Below, piece by piece: positions 21,604 to 30,656 of a stretch of DNA of 64,000 bases (its first letter is position 1; each line of letters begins with the position of its first letter). Origin of the DNA: Rhizobium sp. AQ_MP (GTDB lineage Bacteria > Pseudomonadota > Alphaproteobacteria > Rhizobiales > Rhizobiaceae); assembly GCF_014237835.1 (NCBI RefSeq), contig NZ_JACJVI010000007.1:1-64000 (forward strand), given 5' to 3'. The notes beneath the pieces were generated by a model, which searched no databases, was not told the DNA's origin, and worked only from the letters and a program-made list of their open reading frames with translations. Position numbers and translations under genes: made by a program.

Positions 21604-22911
21604 ATGGCGACGACGGCCGCTGGCAACGAGACGGTGGACACGGGCAAGGCCGCATCCGCGCGTGCCTTTTCCGGATTTGAGCGGATGGTGGCCTGGCGCT
21701 ACCTCCGGGCCCGGCGCAAGGAAGCCTTCATTTCCGTGATTGCCGGTTTTTCCTTCATCGGCATCATGCTCGGCGTCGCGACGCTGATCATCGTCATGGC
21801 CGTCATGAACGGCTTCCGGACGGAGCTTGTCTCGCGCATCCTCGGCATCAACGGCCACATGGTCGTGCAGGCGGTTGACCAGCCCTTGAGCGATTATGCA
21901 GGGCTTGCCGAACGCTTCGCGGCCGTGCCCGGCGTGACCATGGCACTGCCCCTCGTGGAGGGCCAGACGCTGGCGTCGGGCCGGGAAGGTGCCGGATCCG
22001 GCGCACTCGTCCGCGGCATTCGGCCGGACGATCTGAGCAAGCTGTCGGTCGTGTCGTCCAACATCCGGTCGGGCGATATGGTCGGCTTCGCCGCCGGACA
22101 GGGAGTGCTGATTGGCTCGCGCATGGCGGCTCAGCTTGGGCTGTCGGCCGGTGACACCATCACGCTCGTCTCCCCGGAGGGCGACATCACGCCGCTCGGG
22201 GTCAATCCGCGCGTAAAATCCTATCCCGTCTCGGGCATTTTCGAGATCGGCATGTCGGAATATGACGCCTCGATCATCTATATGCCCCTCGAAGAGGCGC
22301 AGCTTTACTTCAATGTCGAGGGCATCGTTCAGTCGATCGAGCTGTTTATCTCCGATCCCGACGCCGTCGACGAGCTTCGCCCGAAGATCGAGGAGGCCGC
22401 CGGCCGTCAGATCTTCCTCACCGACTGGCGCCAGCGCAACCAGACCTTCTTCTCGGCGCTCCAGGTCGAGCGCAACGTGATGTTCATGATCCTGACGCTC
22501 ATCGTGCTCGTCGCGGCGCTCAACATCATCTCGGGCCTCATCATGCTGGTGAAGGACAAGGCAAGCGACATTGCCATCCTGCGCACGATGGGGGCGACCT
22601 CGGGCGCCATCATGCGCATCTTCTTCATGACGGGCGCTGCGATCGGCACGGCGGGCACGCTCGCCGGCGTCTTCCTCGGCGTGATCGTCTGTCTCAACAT
22701 CGAGAGCATTCGCCAGTTTTTCTCCTGGGTCTCCGGTACCGTGCTGTTCGACCCCGAGCTTTATTTCCTGAGCCAGCTGCCGGCCGACATGAACATGAGC
22801 GAGACGATCTCGGTGGTCGTCATGGCGCTCAGCCTGTCCTTCATGGCCACCATCTTCCCGGCCTGGCGGGCCTCGCGCTTGGATCCTGTCCAGGCCCTGC
22901 GTTACGAATGA
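21604..22911 (+). CDS. lolC: lipoprotein-releasing ABC transporter permease LolC/LolE family
   Basis: A 435-residue inner-membrane permease that hands mature lipoproteins from the inner membrane to the LolA chaperone. It shows the MacB/FtsX topology: one N-terminal span ([27 protein letters not shown] region), a periplasmic domain of about 220 residues, then three C-terminal spans. The ending [17 protein letters not shown] is typical. Only one permease gene is present, as expected in bacteria that use a single LolC/E-type (LolF) subunit. lolD follows after 13 bases. Confidence 0.94.
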   Translation: MATTAAGNETVDTGKAASARAFSGFERMVAWRYLRARRKEAFISVIAGFSFIGIMLGVATLIIVMAVMNGFRTELVSRILGINGHMVVQAVDQPLSDYAGLAERFAAVPGVTMALPLVEGQTLASGREGAGSGALVRGIRPDDLSKLSVVSSNIRSGDMVGFAAGQGVLIGSRMAAQLGLSAGDTITLVSPEGDITPLGVNPRVKSYPVSGIFEIGMSEYDASIIYMPLEEAQLYFNVEGIVQSIELFISDPDAVDELRPKIEEAAGRQIFLTDWRQRNQTFFSALQVERNVMFMILTLIVLVAALNIISGLIMLVKDKASDIAILRTMGATSGAIMRIFFMTGAAIGTAGTLAGVFLGVIVCLNIESIRQFFSWVSGTVLFDPELYFLSQLPADMNMSETISVVVMALSLSFMATIFPAWRASRLDPVQALRYE

Positions 22912-22924
22912 GGATGCCGAGATA

Positions 22925-23614
22925 ATGGCAAAAGACGTGGTTCTCTCGCTTACCGGCATCGATCGCCACTACGGCCAGGGCGAGACCGTGCTATCCATCC
23001 TGAAGGGCGCCGACTTCACCCTCCGCAGCGGCGAAACGGTCGCGCTGGTCGCGCCGTCTGGAACTGGCAAGTCAACGCTTCTGCATGTCGCCGGTCTGCT
23101 CGAGCACCCCGACGGCGGCGAAGTGACGGTGGGCGGCATTGCCTGCCAGGAACTCGCCGACGAGCAGCGCACCGCAATCCGTCGCAAGTCGATCGGCTTC
23201 GTCTATCAGTTCCATCACCTCCTGCCGGAATTCTCCGCGCTGGAAAACGTGATGATGCCGCAGCTGATCGCCGGGCTTTCCAAGACCGAGGCGGCCGAGC
23301 GTGCCAAGCAGCTCCTCGATTACATGCGCGTCGGCCATCGTGCTGACCACCGTCCGGCCGAACTTTCCGGCGGCGAGCAGCAGCGCGTGGCGATCGCCCG
23401 TGCGGTCGCCAATGCGCCCCTGGTGCTTTTGGCCGACGAGCCCACCGGCAATCTCGACCCCGAGACGGCAAGTTACGTCTTCTCCGCGCTCGAAGCCCTG
23501 GTCCGACAGTCCGGCCTCTCGGCGATGATCGCCACCCACAACCACGAGATCGCCCGGCGCATGGACCGCTGCGTGACCCTGGTGGACGGCAAGGTCGTCG
23601 AACTCGAGGTCTGA
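22925..23614 (+). CDS. lolD: lipoprotein-releasing ABC transporter ATP-binding protein
   Basis: A 229-residue ATPase that powers lipoprotein release with the preceding permease. Walker A (APSGTGKST near residue 40), signature [14 protein letters not shown] near 143, Walker B VLLADEPT and the switch His (ATHNHEI) are all present. The length is normal for LolD. It ends 36 bases before a strong terminator, so lolC-lolD is a two-gene operon. Confidence 0.95.
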   Translation: MAKDVVLSLTGIDRHYGQGETVLSILKGADFTLRSGETVALVAPSGTGKSTLLHVAGLLEHPDGGEVTVGGIACQELADEQRTAIRRKSIGFVYQFHHLLPEFSALENVMMPQLIAGLSKTEAAERAKQLLDYMRVGHRADHRPAELSGGEQQRVAIARAVANAPLVLLADEPTGNLDPETASYVFSALEALVRQSGLSAMIATHNHEIARRMDRCVTLVDGKVVELEV

Positions 23615-23650
23615 TCTCCTGTTCTCCTGATCCCTCTCTCTCATCATCGA

Positions 23651-23701
23651 ACCTGTTGAGCCTCGGTCAAATTTGTTCCACCGAGATCACAGGTTTTTTT
23701 G
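23651..23701 (+). terminator. rho-independent terminator after lolD
   Basis: ACCTGT pairs with ACAGGT and, inside it, CTCGGT pairs with ACCGAG; a run of seven T follows. This cleanly separates lolCD from the SOS-type promoter that begins three bases later. Confidence 0.85.
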
Positions 23702-23703
23702 GG

Positions 23704-23733
23704 TTGACAATGGAACAGGAAGAGAACAAAATA
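23704..23733 (+). promoter_or_regulatory. promoter with LexA (SOS) box
   Basis: A consensus -35 TTGACA (23704-23709) and an AAAATA -10 (23728-23733) are 18 bases apart. Between them lies GAAC-AGGAAGA-GAAC (23713-23727), an exact match to the alphaproteobacterial LexA operator GTTC-N7-GTTC in its reverse orientation. The operator fills the promoter spacer, a position where LexA would block RNA polymerase. Confidence 0.85.
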
Positions 23734-23759
23734 AAAACATAAAGAGACAGGAGACGCGC

Positions 23760-23846
23760 ATGACTGAAATACTTCGTGACGTTGCTGCATTTGCCTCGAT
23801 GGCCGTGTTCGTATCCAGCATGGCCCTTTTGATGATGGCTCTCTGA
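23760..23846 (+). CDS. SOS-controlled 28-residue membrane micropeptide
   Basis: A very short reading frame: ATG 23760, stop TGA 23844-23846, with a strong AGGAGA ribosome site 7 bases before the start. The N terminus (MTEILRD) is polar and charged; residues 8-28 are entirely small or hydrophobic with five Met and no charge, so the product is a single membrane span. It has its own promoter with an exact LexA box and is bracketed by terminators on both sides, which is why I take it as a real gene. Caulobacter SidA, a 29-residue SOS-induced membrane inhibitor of cell division, is the obvious functional analogue; homology is not claimed. Confidence 0.75.
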   Translation: MTEILRDVAAFASMAVFVSSMALLMMAL

Positions 23847-23853
23847 AAATTGC

Positions 23854-23888
23854 GGGCGGCAAAGCTGGTGAGGAAGGCTTTGCCGCCC
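23854..23888 (+). terminator. hairpin after the micropeptide gene
   Basis: GGGCGGCAAAG and CTTTGCCGCCC form a perfect 11-pair stem with a 13-base loop, starting 8 bases after the micropeptide stop. The T-run that follows is weak (GACTTCCTT), so termination may be partial, but the stem is very stable and would also protect a short mRNA. Confidence 0.6.
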
Positions 23889-23961
23889 GACTTCCTTCTG
23901 GACTTCGCAAGCGCAAAGACCGAAAATCCCGACCGATTCAGACAATGAGGAATGAAGCGGT

Positions 23962-26900
23962 ATGGGCGAGGACAGCGTCGGTGGGCAGGCGTCCGGTGGA
24001 ACGGGTGATGGCCCGGGTTTCGTGCACCTTCGGGTGCATTCCGCCTATTCGCTTCTCGAAGGCGCGCTGCCGCTGAAGAAGATCCTTGGTAAGGCGGTCG
24101 CCGACAACCAGCCGGCGATCGCCATCACCGACACCAACAATCTCTTCGTCGCGCTCGAATTCTCGCAGAAGGCGTTGGGCGACGGCATTCAGCCGATCAT
24201 CGGCTGCCAGCTGTCGATCGACATGGAGGATGGCGCCGGCGAAAAGCGCGGCGGCAATGGCCATATGCCGGACCTGCCGTCGGTCGTCGTCCTGGCCTCG
24301 GATGCCGATGGTTATGAGCGACTGGTCGATCTCGTCAGTCGCGCCTATCTCGGCGGCGATGCCGGCCAGCCCGTGCATGTGAAGCTGTCCTGGTTCCGGG
24401 AAAGCGGCGCCGAAGGCATGATCTTGCTGACGGGAGCCTCGGGTGGCCCGGTCGACAGGCTGCTGAAGGATGGCCATCGCGCCCAGGCCGAAAGCCGTCT
24501 GCTCGCCCTGAAGGATCTGTTCGGTGACAGGCTTTATGTCGAATTGCAGCGCCATGGCGACTATGATCGCACCCATGAGCGGCGCATGGTGCAGCTCGCC
24601 TATGAGCATGACATCCCGCTGGTCGCGACCAACGAGGCCTTCTTCCCGGCCAAGGATGATTACGACGCCCATGACGCCCTCATGGCCGTTGCCCATAACG
24701 CCATCGTTTCCAATGACGACCGCTTCCGCCTGACCCCGGATCATTACCTGAAGAGCCGGGCGGACATGATGAAGCTGTTTGCAGATCTGCCCGAAGCACT
24801 CGAAAACTCCGTCGAGATCGCCCGTCGCTGCTCCTTCATCCTCGACACCCGCAAACCCATTCTGCCGCGCTTCACCGGCGGCAGCGACGATCCGGAAGAG
24901 GCCGAACGCGAAGAGGCCCTTGAACTGCGCCGCCAGGCGGAGGAGGGGCTCGACCAGCGCCTTGCAGCGCTGGGCATGGCGCCGGGTTACGAAGAAAAGG
25001 ACTATCGCGAACGGTTGGAATTCGAGCTCTCTGTCATCGAGCGCATGAAGTTCCCCGGCTACTTCCTGATCGTTTCGGACTTCATCAAATGGGCCAAGCA
25101 GCATGACATCCCCGTCGGCCCTGGTCGTGGTTCCGGTGCGGGTTCGCTCGTCGCCTATGCGCTGACCATTACCGATGTCGACCCGCTGCGCTTCTCGCTG
25201 CTGTTCGAGCGCTTTCTCAATCCGGAACGCGTCTCGATGCCCGACTTCGACATCGACTTCTGCCAGGAGCGCCGCGAAGAGGTCATCCGCTACGTGCAGC
25301 GCAAATACGGCCGCGAGCAGGTGGGCCAGATCATCACCTTCGGATCGCTGCAGGCGCGCGCCGCCCTTCGCGACGTCGGGCGCGTGCTCGAAATGCCCTA
25401 TGGCCAGGTCGACAAGATCTGCAAGCTGGTGCCCAACAACCCGGCCAATCCGACACCGCTCTACAAGGCGATCGAGGAGGAGCCGAAGCTGCGCGAGGCG
25501 GCCGAGGAGGAGCCCGTCGTCGCGCGGCTTCTCGAAATCGCCCAGAAGATCGAAGGCCTCTACCGCCACGCCTCGACCCACGCCGCCGGTATCGTCATCG
25601 GTGACCGCCCGCTGTCGAAGCTGGTGCCGATGTATCGCGATCCGCGCTCCGACATGCCGGTCACCCAGTTCAACATGAAATGGGTCGAGCAGGCCGGTCT
25701 GGTGAAGTTCGACTTTCTCGGCCTGAAGACGCTGACCGTGCTGAAGACGGCGGTCGATTTCGTCGAGGAACAGCGCGGCATCAAGGTCGACCTCGCAGCG
25801 ATCCCGCTCGATGACGCCAAGACCTATGAAATGCTGTCGCGCGGCGAGACCGTCGGTGTCTTCCAGGTGGAAAGTGCCGGCATGCGCAAGGCCCTCATCG
25901 GCATGCGGCCAGACTGCATCGAGGACATCATTGCCCTGGTGGCACTTTATCGACCGGGCCCGATGGAAAACATCCCGGTCTACAACGCTCGCAAGCACGG
26001 CGAAGAGGAAGTCGCCTCGATCCATCCGAAGATCGACTACCTTTTGAAGGAGACCCAGGGCGTTATCGTCTACCAGGAGCAGGTCATGCAGATCGCTCAG
26101 GTGCTCTCGGGTTATTCGCTCGGTGAAGCCGACCTTCTGCGTCGCGCCATGGGTAAGAAGATCAAGGAGGAAATGGACAAGCAGTCCGCCCGTTTCGTCG
26201 ACGGCGCGATGAAGAATGGCGTGTCGAAGCCCCAGGCCGAAAACATCTTCGAACTGCTCGCCAAGTTCGCCAATTACGGCTTCAACAAGAGCCACGCGGC
26301 GGCCTATGCCATCGTTTCGTACCAGACGGCCTATATGAAGGCGCATTATCCGGTCGAGTTCCTCGCCGCCTCGATGACGCTCGACATGTCGAACACCGAA
26401 AAACTGGTCGACTTCCGCCAGGATGCCGGTCGCCTCGGCATCGAGGTCGTGCCCCCTTCTGTCCAGACCTCCTATCGCCATTTCCAGACCGGCCCGAACC
26501 GCATCTATTACGCGCTTGCCGCCATCAAGGGCGTCGGAGAAGGCGCGGTTGATCACATCGTCGAGGTTAGAGGCGACAAGCCTTTCGACAGCATCGAGGA
26601 TTTCTGCCTCAGGATTGATCCCAAGCAGATCAACCGCCGCGTCTTCGAAAGCCTGATCGCCGCGGGCGCCTTCGACTGCTTCGGCCGCGACCGCGCCGAA
26701 CTCGTCGGCAGCATCGATCGCATCATGGGTTATGCCCAGCGCGCCCAGGAAAACGCCGTCAGCGGCCAGTCCGACATGTTCGGTTCCGGTGGCGCAAGCG
26801 GCCCCGAGCGCATCGCCTTTGCGCCCTATACGCCCTGGCTTTCCTCGGAAAAGCTGATGCGCGAGTTCCAGGTGCTCGGCTTCTATCTCTCGGCCCACCC

Positions 26901-27462
26901 GCTCGATGCCTATCGCCAGCTCCTAGACAAGCTACGTGTGCAGAACTTCGCTGACTTCTCCGTTGCCGTCAAACAGGGCGCCACGGTCGGCCGTCTTGCG
27001 GGCACCGTCATCTCGCGTCAGGAACGCAAGACCCGCACCGGCAACAAGATGGGCATCGTCACCTTCTCGGACGCCTCGGGCCAATACGAAGCCGTCCTCT
27101 TTTCGGAAGGGCTGAACCAGTATCGCGACCTGCTTGAGGCCGGCAAATCCCTGGTACTGACTGTCCAGGCCGAAGAACGCCCGGAAGGCATCGGCCTGCG
27201 CATCCAGACGGCTCAGTCGCTGGAGGAGCAGTCGATCCGCATGCAGAAGGCAATGCGCGTCTTCGTCCGCGATTCAGGACCGCTGCGCGCCGTCGCCGCC
27301 CATCTGAACGCAAGGGGCGACGGCCTCGTGTCCTTTATCGTGATCAAGGATGAGGGTCAGCGCGAGATCGAGGTGGAACTGACCGAGCGTTTCCGCATCT
27401 CACCGGAAATCGCCGCCGCCATGCGATCGACGCCTGGCGTGCTCGACGTCGAGCTGGTTTGA
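23962..27462 (+). CDS. dnaE: DNA polymerase III subunit alpha
   Basis: The 1166-residue replicative polymerase. An N-terminal PHP domain (VHLRVHSAYSLLEG) is followed by the C-family catalytic core: GPGRGSGAGSLVAYAL near residue 390 and the catalytic aspartates in MPDFDIDFCQERR near 430. A helix-hairpin-helix region (KGVGEGAVDHI near 855) and an OB-fold (GRLAGTVISRQERKTRTGNKMG) come later. The length and N-terminal PHP fit replicative DnaE1, not the error-prone DnaE2 of imuABC cassettes. It lies downstream of the SOS micropeptide but beyond its hairpin. Confidence 0.96.
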   Translation: MGEDSVGGQASGGTGDGPGFVHLRVHSAYSLLEGALPLKKILGKAVADNQPAIAITDTNNLFVALEFSQKALGDGIQPIIGCQLSIDMEDGAGEKRGGNGHMPDLPSVVVLASDADGYERLVDLVSRAYLGGDAGQPVHVKLSWFRESGAEGMILLTGASGGPVDRLLKDGHRAQAESRLLALKDLFGDRLYVELQRHGDYDRTHERRMVQLAYEHDIPLVATNEAFFPAKDDYDAHDALMAVAHNAIVSNDDRFRLTPDHYLKSRADMMKLFADLPEALENSVEIARRCSFILDTRKPILPRFTGGSDDPEEAEREEALELRRQAEEGLDQRLAALGMAPGYEEKDYRERLEFELSVIERMKFPGYFLIVSDFIKWAKQHDIPVGPGRGSGAGSLVAYALTITDVDPLRFSLLFERFLNPERVSMPDFDIDFCQERREEVIRYVQRKYGREQVGQIITFGSLQARAALRDVGRVLEMPYGQVDKICKLVPNNPANPTPLYKAIEEEPKLREAAEEEPVVARLLEIAQKIEGLYRHASTHAAGIVIGDRPLSKLVPMYRDPRSDMPVTQFNMKWVEQAGLVKFDFLGLKTLTVLKTAVDFVEEQRGIKVDLAAIPLDDAKTYEMLSRGETVGVFQVESAGMRKALIGMRPDCIEDIIALVALYRPGPMENIPVYNARKHGEEEVASIHPKIDYLLKETQGVIVYQEQVMQIAQVLSGYSLGEADLLRRAMGKKIKEEMDKQSARFVDGAMKNGVSKPQAENIFELLAKFANYGFNKSHAAAYAIVSYQTAYMKAHYPVEFLAASMTLDMSNTEKLVDFRQDAGRLGIEVVPPSVQTSYRHFQTGPNRIYYALAAIKGVGEGAVDHIVEVRGDKPFDSIEDFCLRIDPKQINRRVFESLIAAGAFDCFGRDRAELVGSIDRIMGYAQRAQENAVSGQSDMFGSGGASGPERIAFAPYTPWLSSEKLMREFQVLGFYLSAHPLDAYRQLLDKLRVQNFADFSVAVKQGATVGRLAGTVISRQERKTRTGNKMGIVTFSDASGQYEAVLFSEGLNQYRDLLEAGKSLVLTVQAEERPEGIGLRIQTAQSLEEQSIRMQKAMRVFVRDSGPLRAVAAHLNARGDGLVSFIVIKDEGQREIEVELTERFRISPEIAAAMRSTPGVLDVELV

Positions 27463-27562
27463 CCGGTCTGCGTTCCCGATCGTTCGAATTCTAGTTGTTA
27501 CGTTAGATGAATTGAAACCTGATTGCAGCTACTGATTGAACCTCTAAACTGGAGGTGGCTGT

Positions 27563-29155
27563 ATGGTGATATGGTTGCAGACGCAAAAAGCCTTCAAGGG
27601 AGGGGCAGCCGGTTCAATTGTATGGGCCGCCGTTTTTGCTTGGGCAGTCTTGTCAATTGTTGACACAAGCATAACGCTTATGCCTTCGGAGCGTGCTTTA
27701 CTATTTTCCTGCATCCTGCTCTTTCTTTATGTGTTTCTGAAAATTAGACCTGGAGCCAAGGATGTAAGACTTGTTTTGACCTATGCCGCGACGCTCCTGT
27801 TCGCCGCATGGCATGTCTTGTATTCGCTATTCGGCGCGGTCGATATCGATGCGATTCTGTTTCATTTGAATTACGATGTCGGTTCTGCCGCCGTTCAGGG
27901 GCAGGCGATCAGGCAATCCTTGATTGCGCTTATTCCGTTCTTCTTGGTTATGATTAGTTGGTGGCAGCTCGCCGGTAAGTCTCGGGGGATGGCTCTTCTG
28001 AACCGTTGTCTTCCTGCAGCGCTACTCGCCTTGAACCCTCTCAGCTGGCTCTTCGCCGCCGGAACGCTTGCATCTGCTGCCTCGACACCAGATGACTTGA
28101 GCAACTACTTCGTGGATCCACGCGCCTCAGTGGTGCCAGCCGGTCCAACGAAGAACCTGGTCCACATTTTCGTTGAGAGTGCAGAACTGACCCTTTGGGA
28201 CGAAAAGCGCTTCGGAACTGTGGCTGGCCCTTTGAAAGAACTGGCGACGAGGGGATGGATCGCGACGAACATCGAACAGGTCAACCTGACAGGGTGGACG
28301 CTTGCAGGGCAAGTTGCATCGACCTGCGGTGTTCCGCTCATGCCCCTTGGCATCATCAACCGCAATTCGTTTGATCTGGTTGATGAAGTCCTTCCTGGTG
28401 CCGAATGCTTGGGTGACATCTTGGATCGACATGGCTACACCAACGTATTTCTAAAGGGCGCAAGCCTCGATTTTGCGGGGACACATGCCTTTGCCGCCGG
28501 TCACGGATATGACCGTCTGCTCGGATACGACGAGCTGCATCACCGCTTTCCCGGTCGGTCTAACTATTGGGGTCTGCACGATGAGGATATGCTGCAGGTG
28601 GCATACGAACTGGCTGAAGAGTTGAGTGAGGACCAGGCACCATTCAGTCTCACGCTGACCACGGTGGGCGGGCACGCGCCGACGGGCTTCGTGTCCCCGT
28701 CTTGCGAGACCCTTCCACTGGTGGCTCAGCAGCCCAGCAGTACGCTGAAGGCATTTGCCTGCACGAATTGGCTGGTCAAACGTTTTGTTGATCGGCTTGA
28801 AAACAGCGGACTGCTCCAGAACACCATCTTGATTGTGCAGAGTGACCATCTCTCAATGAGAAATGAGGTTTATGCCGATCTGAACGCTTCCGTTCGGCGC
28901 AACATGTTCATGGTCTTGGGTGGCGGCCATCGCGGGGTCGTTGATAAGCCGGCCAGCAGTATCGACTTGTTCCCGACGATTCTCGCAGCGCTGGGTTTCT
29001 CAAGCTTGGACGGGCGAGCAGGACTTGGTGTGGATCTGCAGCACACTTCCGGAACGCTGGTTGAACGGTTGGGAACGGAAGGGCTTAACCGCGCGATTTC
29101 GCGATCCGACAAACTACGAGACAGGGTCTGGCAGCTCGATCGCCAGCTGCACTGA
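27563..29155 (+). CDS. OpgB/MdoB-like phosphoglycerol transferase
   Basis: A 530-residue alkaline-phosphatase-superfamily membrane enzyme that probably transfers phosphoglycerol from phosphatidylglycerol to periplasmic glucan. About four or five N-terminal spans (residues 15-175) precede a periplasmic catalytic domain. LTGWTLAGQVASTCGVPL matches the segment of E. coli OpgB that holds the catalytic Thr; FLKGASLDFAG, GHGYDRLLGYDEL and VQSDHLSMRN are also shared, the last with metal-binding Asp/His. In rhizobia the substrate would be cyclic beta-1,2-glucan (CgmB role). The codon use is visibly richer in A/T than that of its neighbours, which hints at separate acquisition. GGAGGT ribosome site. 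Confidence 0.82.
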   Translation: MVIWLQTQKAFKGGAAGSIVWAAVFAWAVLSIVDTSITLMPSERALLFSCILLFLYVFLKIRPGAKDVRLVLTYAATLLFAAWHVLYSLFGAVDIDAILFHLNYDVGSAAVQGQAIRQSLIALIPFFLVMISWWQLAGKSRGMALLNRCLPAALLALNPLSWLFAAGTLASAASTPDDLSNYFVDPRASVVPAGPTKNLVHIFVESAELTLWDEKRFGTVAGPLKELATRGWIATNIEQVNLTGWTLAGQVASTCGVPLMPLGIINRNSFDLVDEVLPGAECLGDILDRHGYTNVFLKGASLDFAGTHAFAAGHGYDRLLGYDELHHRFPGRSNYWGLHDEDMLQVAYELAEELSEDQAPFSLTLTTVGGHAPTGFVSPSCETLPLVAQQPSSTLKAFACTNWLVKRFVDRLENSGLLQNTILIVQSDHLSMRNEVYADLNASVRRNMFMVLGGGHRGVVDKPASSIDLFPTILAALGFSSLDGRAGLGVDLQHTSGTLVERLGTEGLNRAISRSDKLRDRVWQLDRQLH

Positions 29156-29162
29156 GACGTAC

Positions 29163-30395
29163 TCACGCCCGCGGCTTCGCCCGCGTCACGGTAATGAAGT
29201 CGGTTCCGTCGCCGGTTTCGGGGCCGATGCCTGTATCGGAAATCGTGATCGAGGATCCGTCGCTCAGCATCGTCTCGATCCGCGCCCTGAGGTCATCGGG
29301 GATGACGATGCGGGAGAGGGCGGCCTCGGCCGTGAAAAGTGCCGGATCGTCTGCCGGGATGGTGATCCCGAGACGTGTTTGCGTCGAGGACGTCAGGTGA
29401 TCCTCCAGCGTCACGCCATGCCAGTCTGCCGTGCGTTTGAAGCGGTCGACGTCGGATGCCTCGATGAAATGCGTGCCGAGTGCCTTTTCCGGCTCCTCGA
29501 TGTCGATGGGAGCGGAGAAGAGCGGCGCGAATTTCTGGCGGATCATCAACTGCCCCATCGGCGGGTGATCTTCGCCGGCTTGCGCATAGAGTGCCGCAAG
29601 GAAGGGTTTGGACAGGATCTCGCCGTCCTTTTCGATGGTGTTCTTTTCCTTGAATTCCCGGATCGCCGATATCGTCCGGCTACCGAGCAGGCCATCGGGA
29701 ATGCCGGCGTCGAAGCCGAGTTGGTTCAGCAGCCGTTGCACGTCGAAGGCCATGTCCCGCTGCGTGCGCCGCGTGATCAGGATACGCAGCGGCGGCGGTT
29801 CCTCGATTGTCAGTTTCGTTTCGGCACCGGTGCGTGGTGTTACCGCGTTCATCGCCACCTCCACCGGTTTCAACCCCGTTTCCAGACGCCCCGGCCGCAG
29901 CTCGACATCGGACAAGAGACCGCCGTCGTCGACCGGCAGGCGCGGCGTAAAGAGCTTGGCGTGACTGACCGGTCTCGGGGCGACGGGGGCATCGGTGATG
30001 ATCACATGCGCGCCGCGCTCGGTCATCGAAAACAGCGTTTTGGCAAATCCGTTCGGCAATCGGACGCAGCCATGCGAGGCCGGATGGTTTGGAACCTTGC
30101 CTTCATGCAGGGCGATCCCGGACCAGGTCAGCCGTTGCATGAAGGGCATCGGCGCGTTCGAGTAGAGGTTCGACTCGTGGTATTTCCGCTTTTCGAGGAT
30201 GGAGAAGATGCCAGAAGGTGTCGTGTGGCCGGGTTTCCCGGTTGATACCTTGGAGGTCGCGATCACCTGGTCGCCGTCATAGACGGTCAGCGACTGCTCC
30301 GCTTTAGAAACATAGATCTGAAGCGGCCCATCAGCGCCTAGCGCGGTACTGGCCAAGAGGGAGAGGCTGAAGGCAAGCGCGATACGCTGGAACAT
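29163..30395 (-). CDS. L,D-transpeptidase (YkuD family)
   Basis: A 410-residue secreted protein. A signal peptide (LAFSLSLLASTALGA) is followed directly by a YkuD catalytic domain with the motif HPASHGCVRLP, containing catalytic Cys and His, at about residues 100-110. A peptidoglycan-binding-like segment (VQRLLNQLGFDAGIPDGLLG) lies near residues 210-230, then a C-terminal region without a recognised domain. It would cross-link peptidoglycan or anchor outer-membrane proteins to it. ATG 30395 is chosen because the signal peptide starts there; the frame is open up to 30434. It converges on the OpgB-like gene, with 7 bases between the stops. Confidence 0.87.
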   Translation of the reverse strand: MFQRIALAFSLSLLASTALGADGPLQIYVSKAEQSLTVYDGDQVIATSKVSTGKPGHTTPSGIFSILEKRKYHESNLYSNAPMPFMQRLTWSGIALHEGKVPNHPASHGCVRLPNGFAKTLFSMTERGAHVIITDAPVAPRPVSHAKLFTPRLPVDDGGLLSDVELRPGRLETGLKPVEVAMNAVTPRTGAETKLTIEEPPPLRILITRRTQRDMAFDVQRLLNQLGFDAGIPDGLLGSRTISAIREFKEKNTIEKDGEILSKPFLAALYAQAGEDHPPMGQLMIRQKFAPLFSAPIDIEEPEKALGTHFIEASDVDRFKRTADWHGVTLEDHLTSSTQTRLGITIPADDPALFTAEAALSRIVIPDDLRARIETMLSDGSSITISDTGIGPETGDGTDFITVTRAKPRA

Positions 30396-30656
30396 GGTCG
30401 ACCACTTGGAACGCGAAACAAAACACGCTCGCATTCTATCCTGCGAAGTTTAAGAAAAGTTTTGCGGAAAAATCGATGCTTTGCTTTTCACGGGTTCGTG
30501 ATTGCCTGTCCCCGGGAAGCACTACGGGTTTCAGAATCATGAGACTGCGGAACAACAACGTGGGCGGCGGCCATAATCTCCAGGCCAGTCGCGGGGAGGG
30601 GCGGCCCAGCGATGAAGGAAGCTGATGCTGCGTTCGTGGATATCCGCTTCGCCGCG
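30396..30656. other. gap between the L,D-transpeptidase promoter and dinB
   Basis: About 260 bases without a convincing coding frame. It must hold the promoter of the L,D-transpeptidase gene; a TAGAAT -10-like element lies near 30436-30441 on the minus strand, but its -35 is poor. No terminator for dinB is evident. Confidence 0.3.

Noticed and set aside
23938..26898. Minus-strand frame of 986 codons opposite dnaE
   Set aside because: Shadow of dnaE with the same biased composition and no recognisable motif.
27472..27485. GTTC-GTTC repeat before the OpgB-like gene
   Set aside because: The spacer is 6 bases, not 7, so it does not fit the LexA operator.
27481..27491. GTTCGAATT resembling a tRNA T-loop
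   Set aside because: No acceptor, D or anticodon stems can be built around it.
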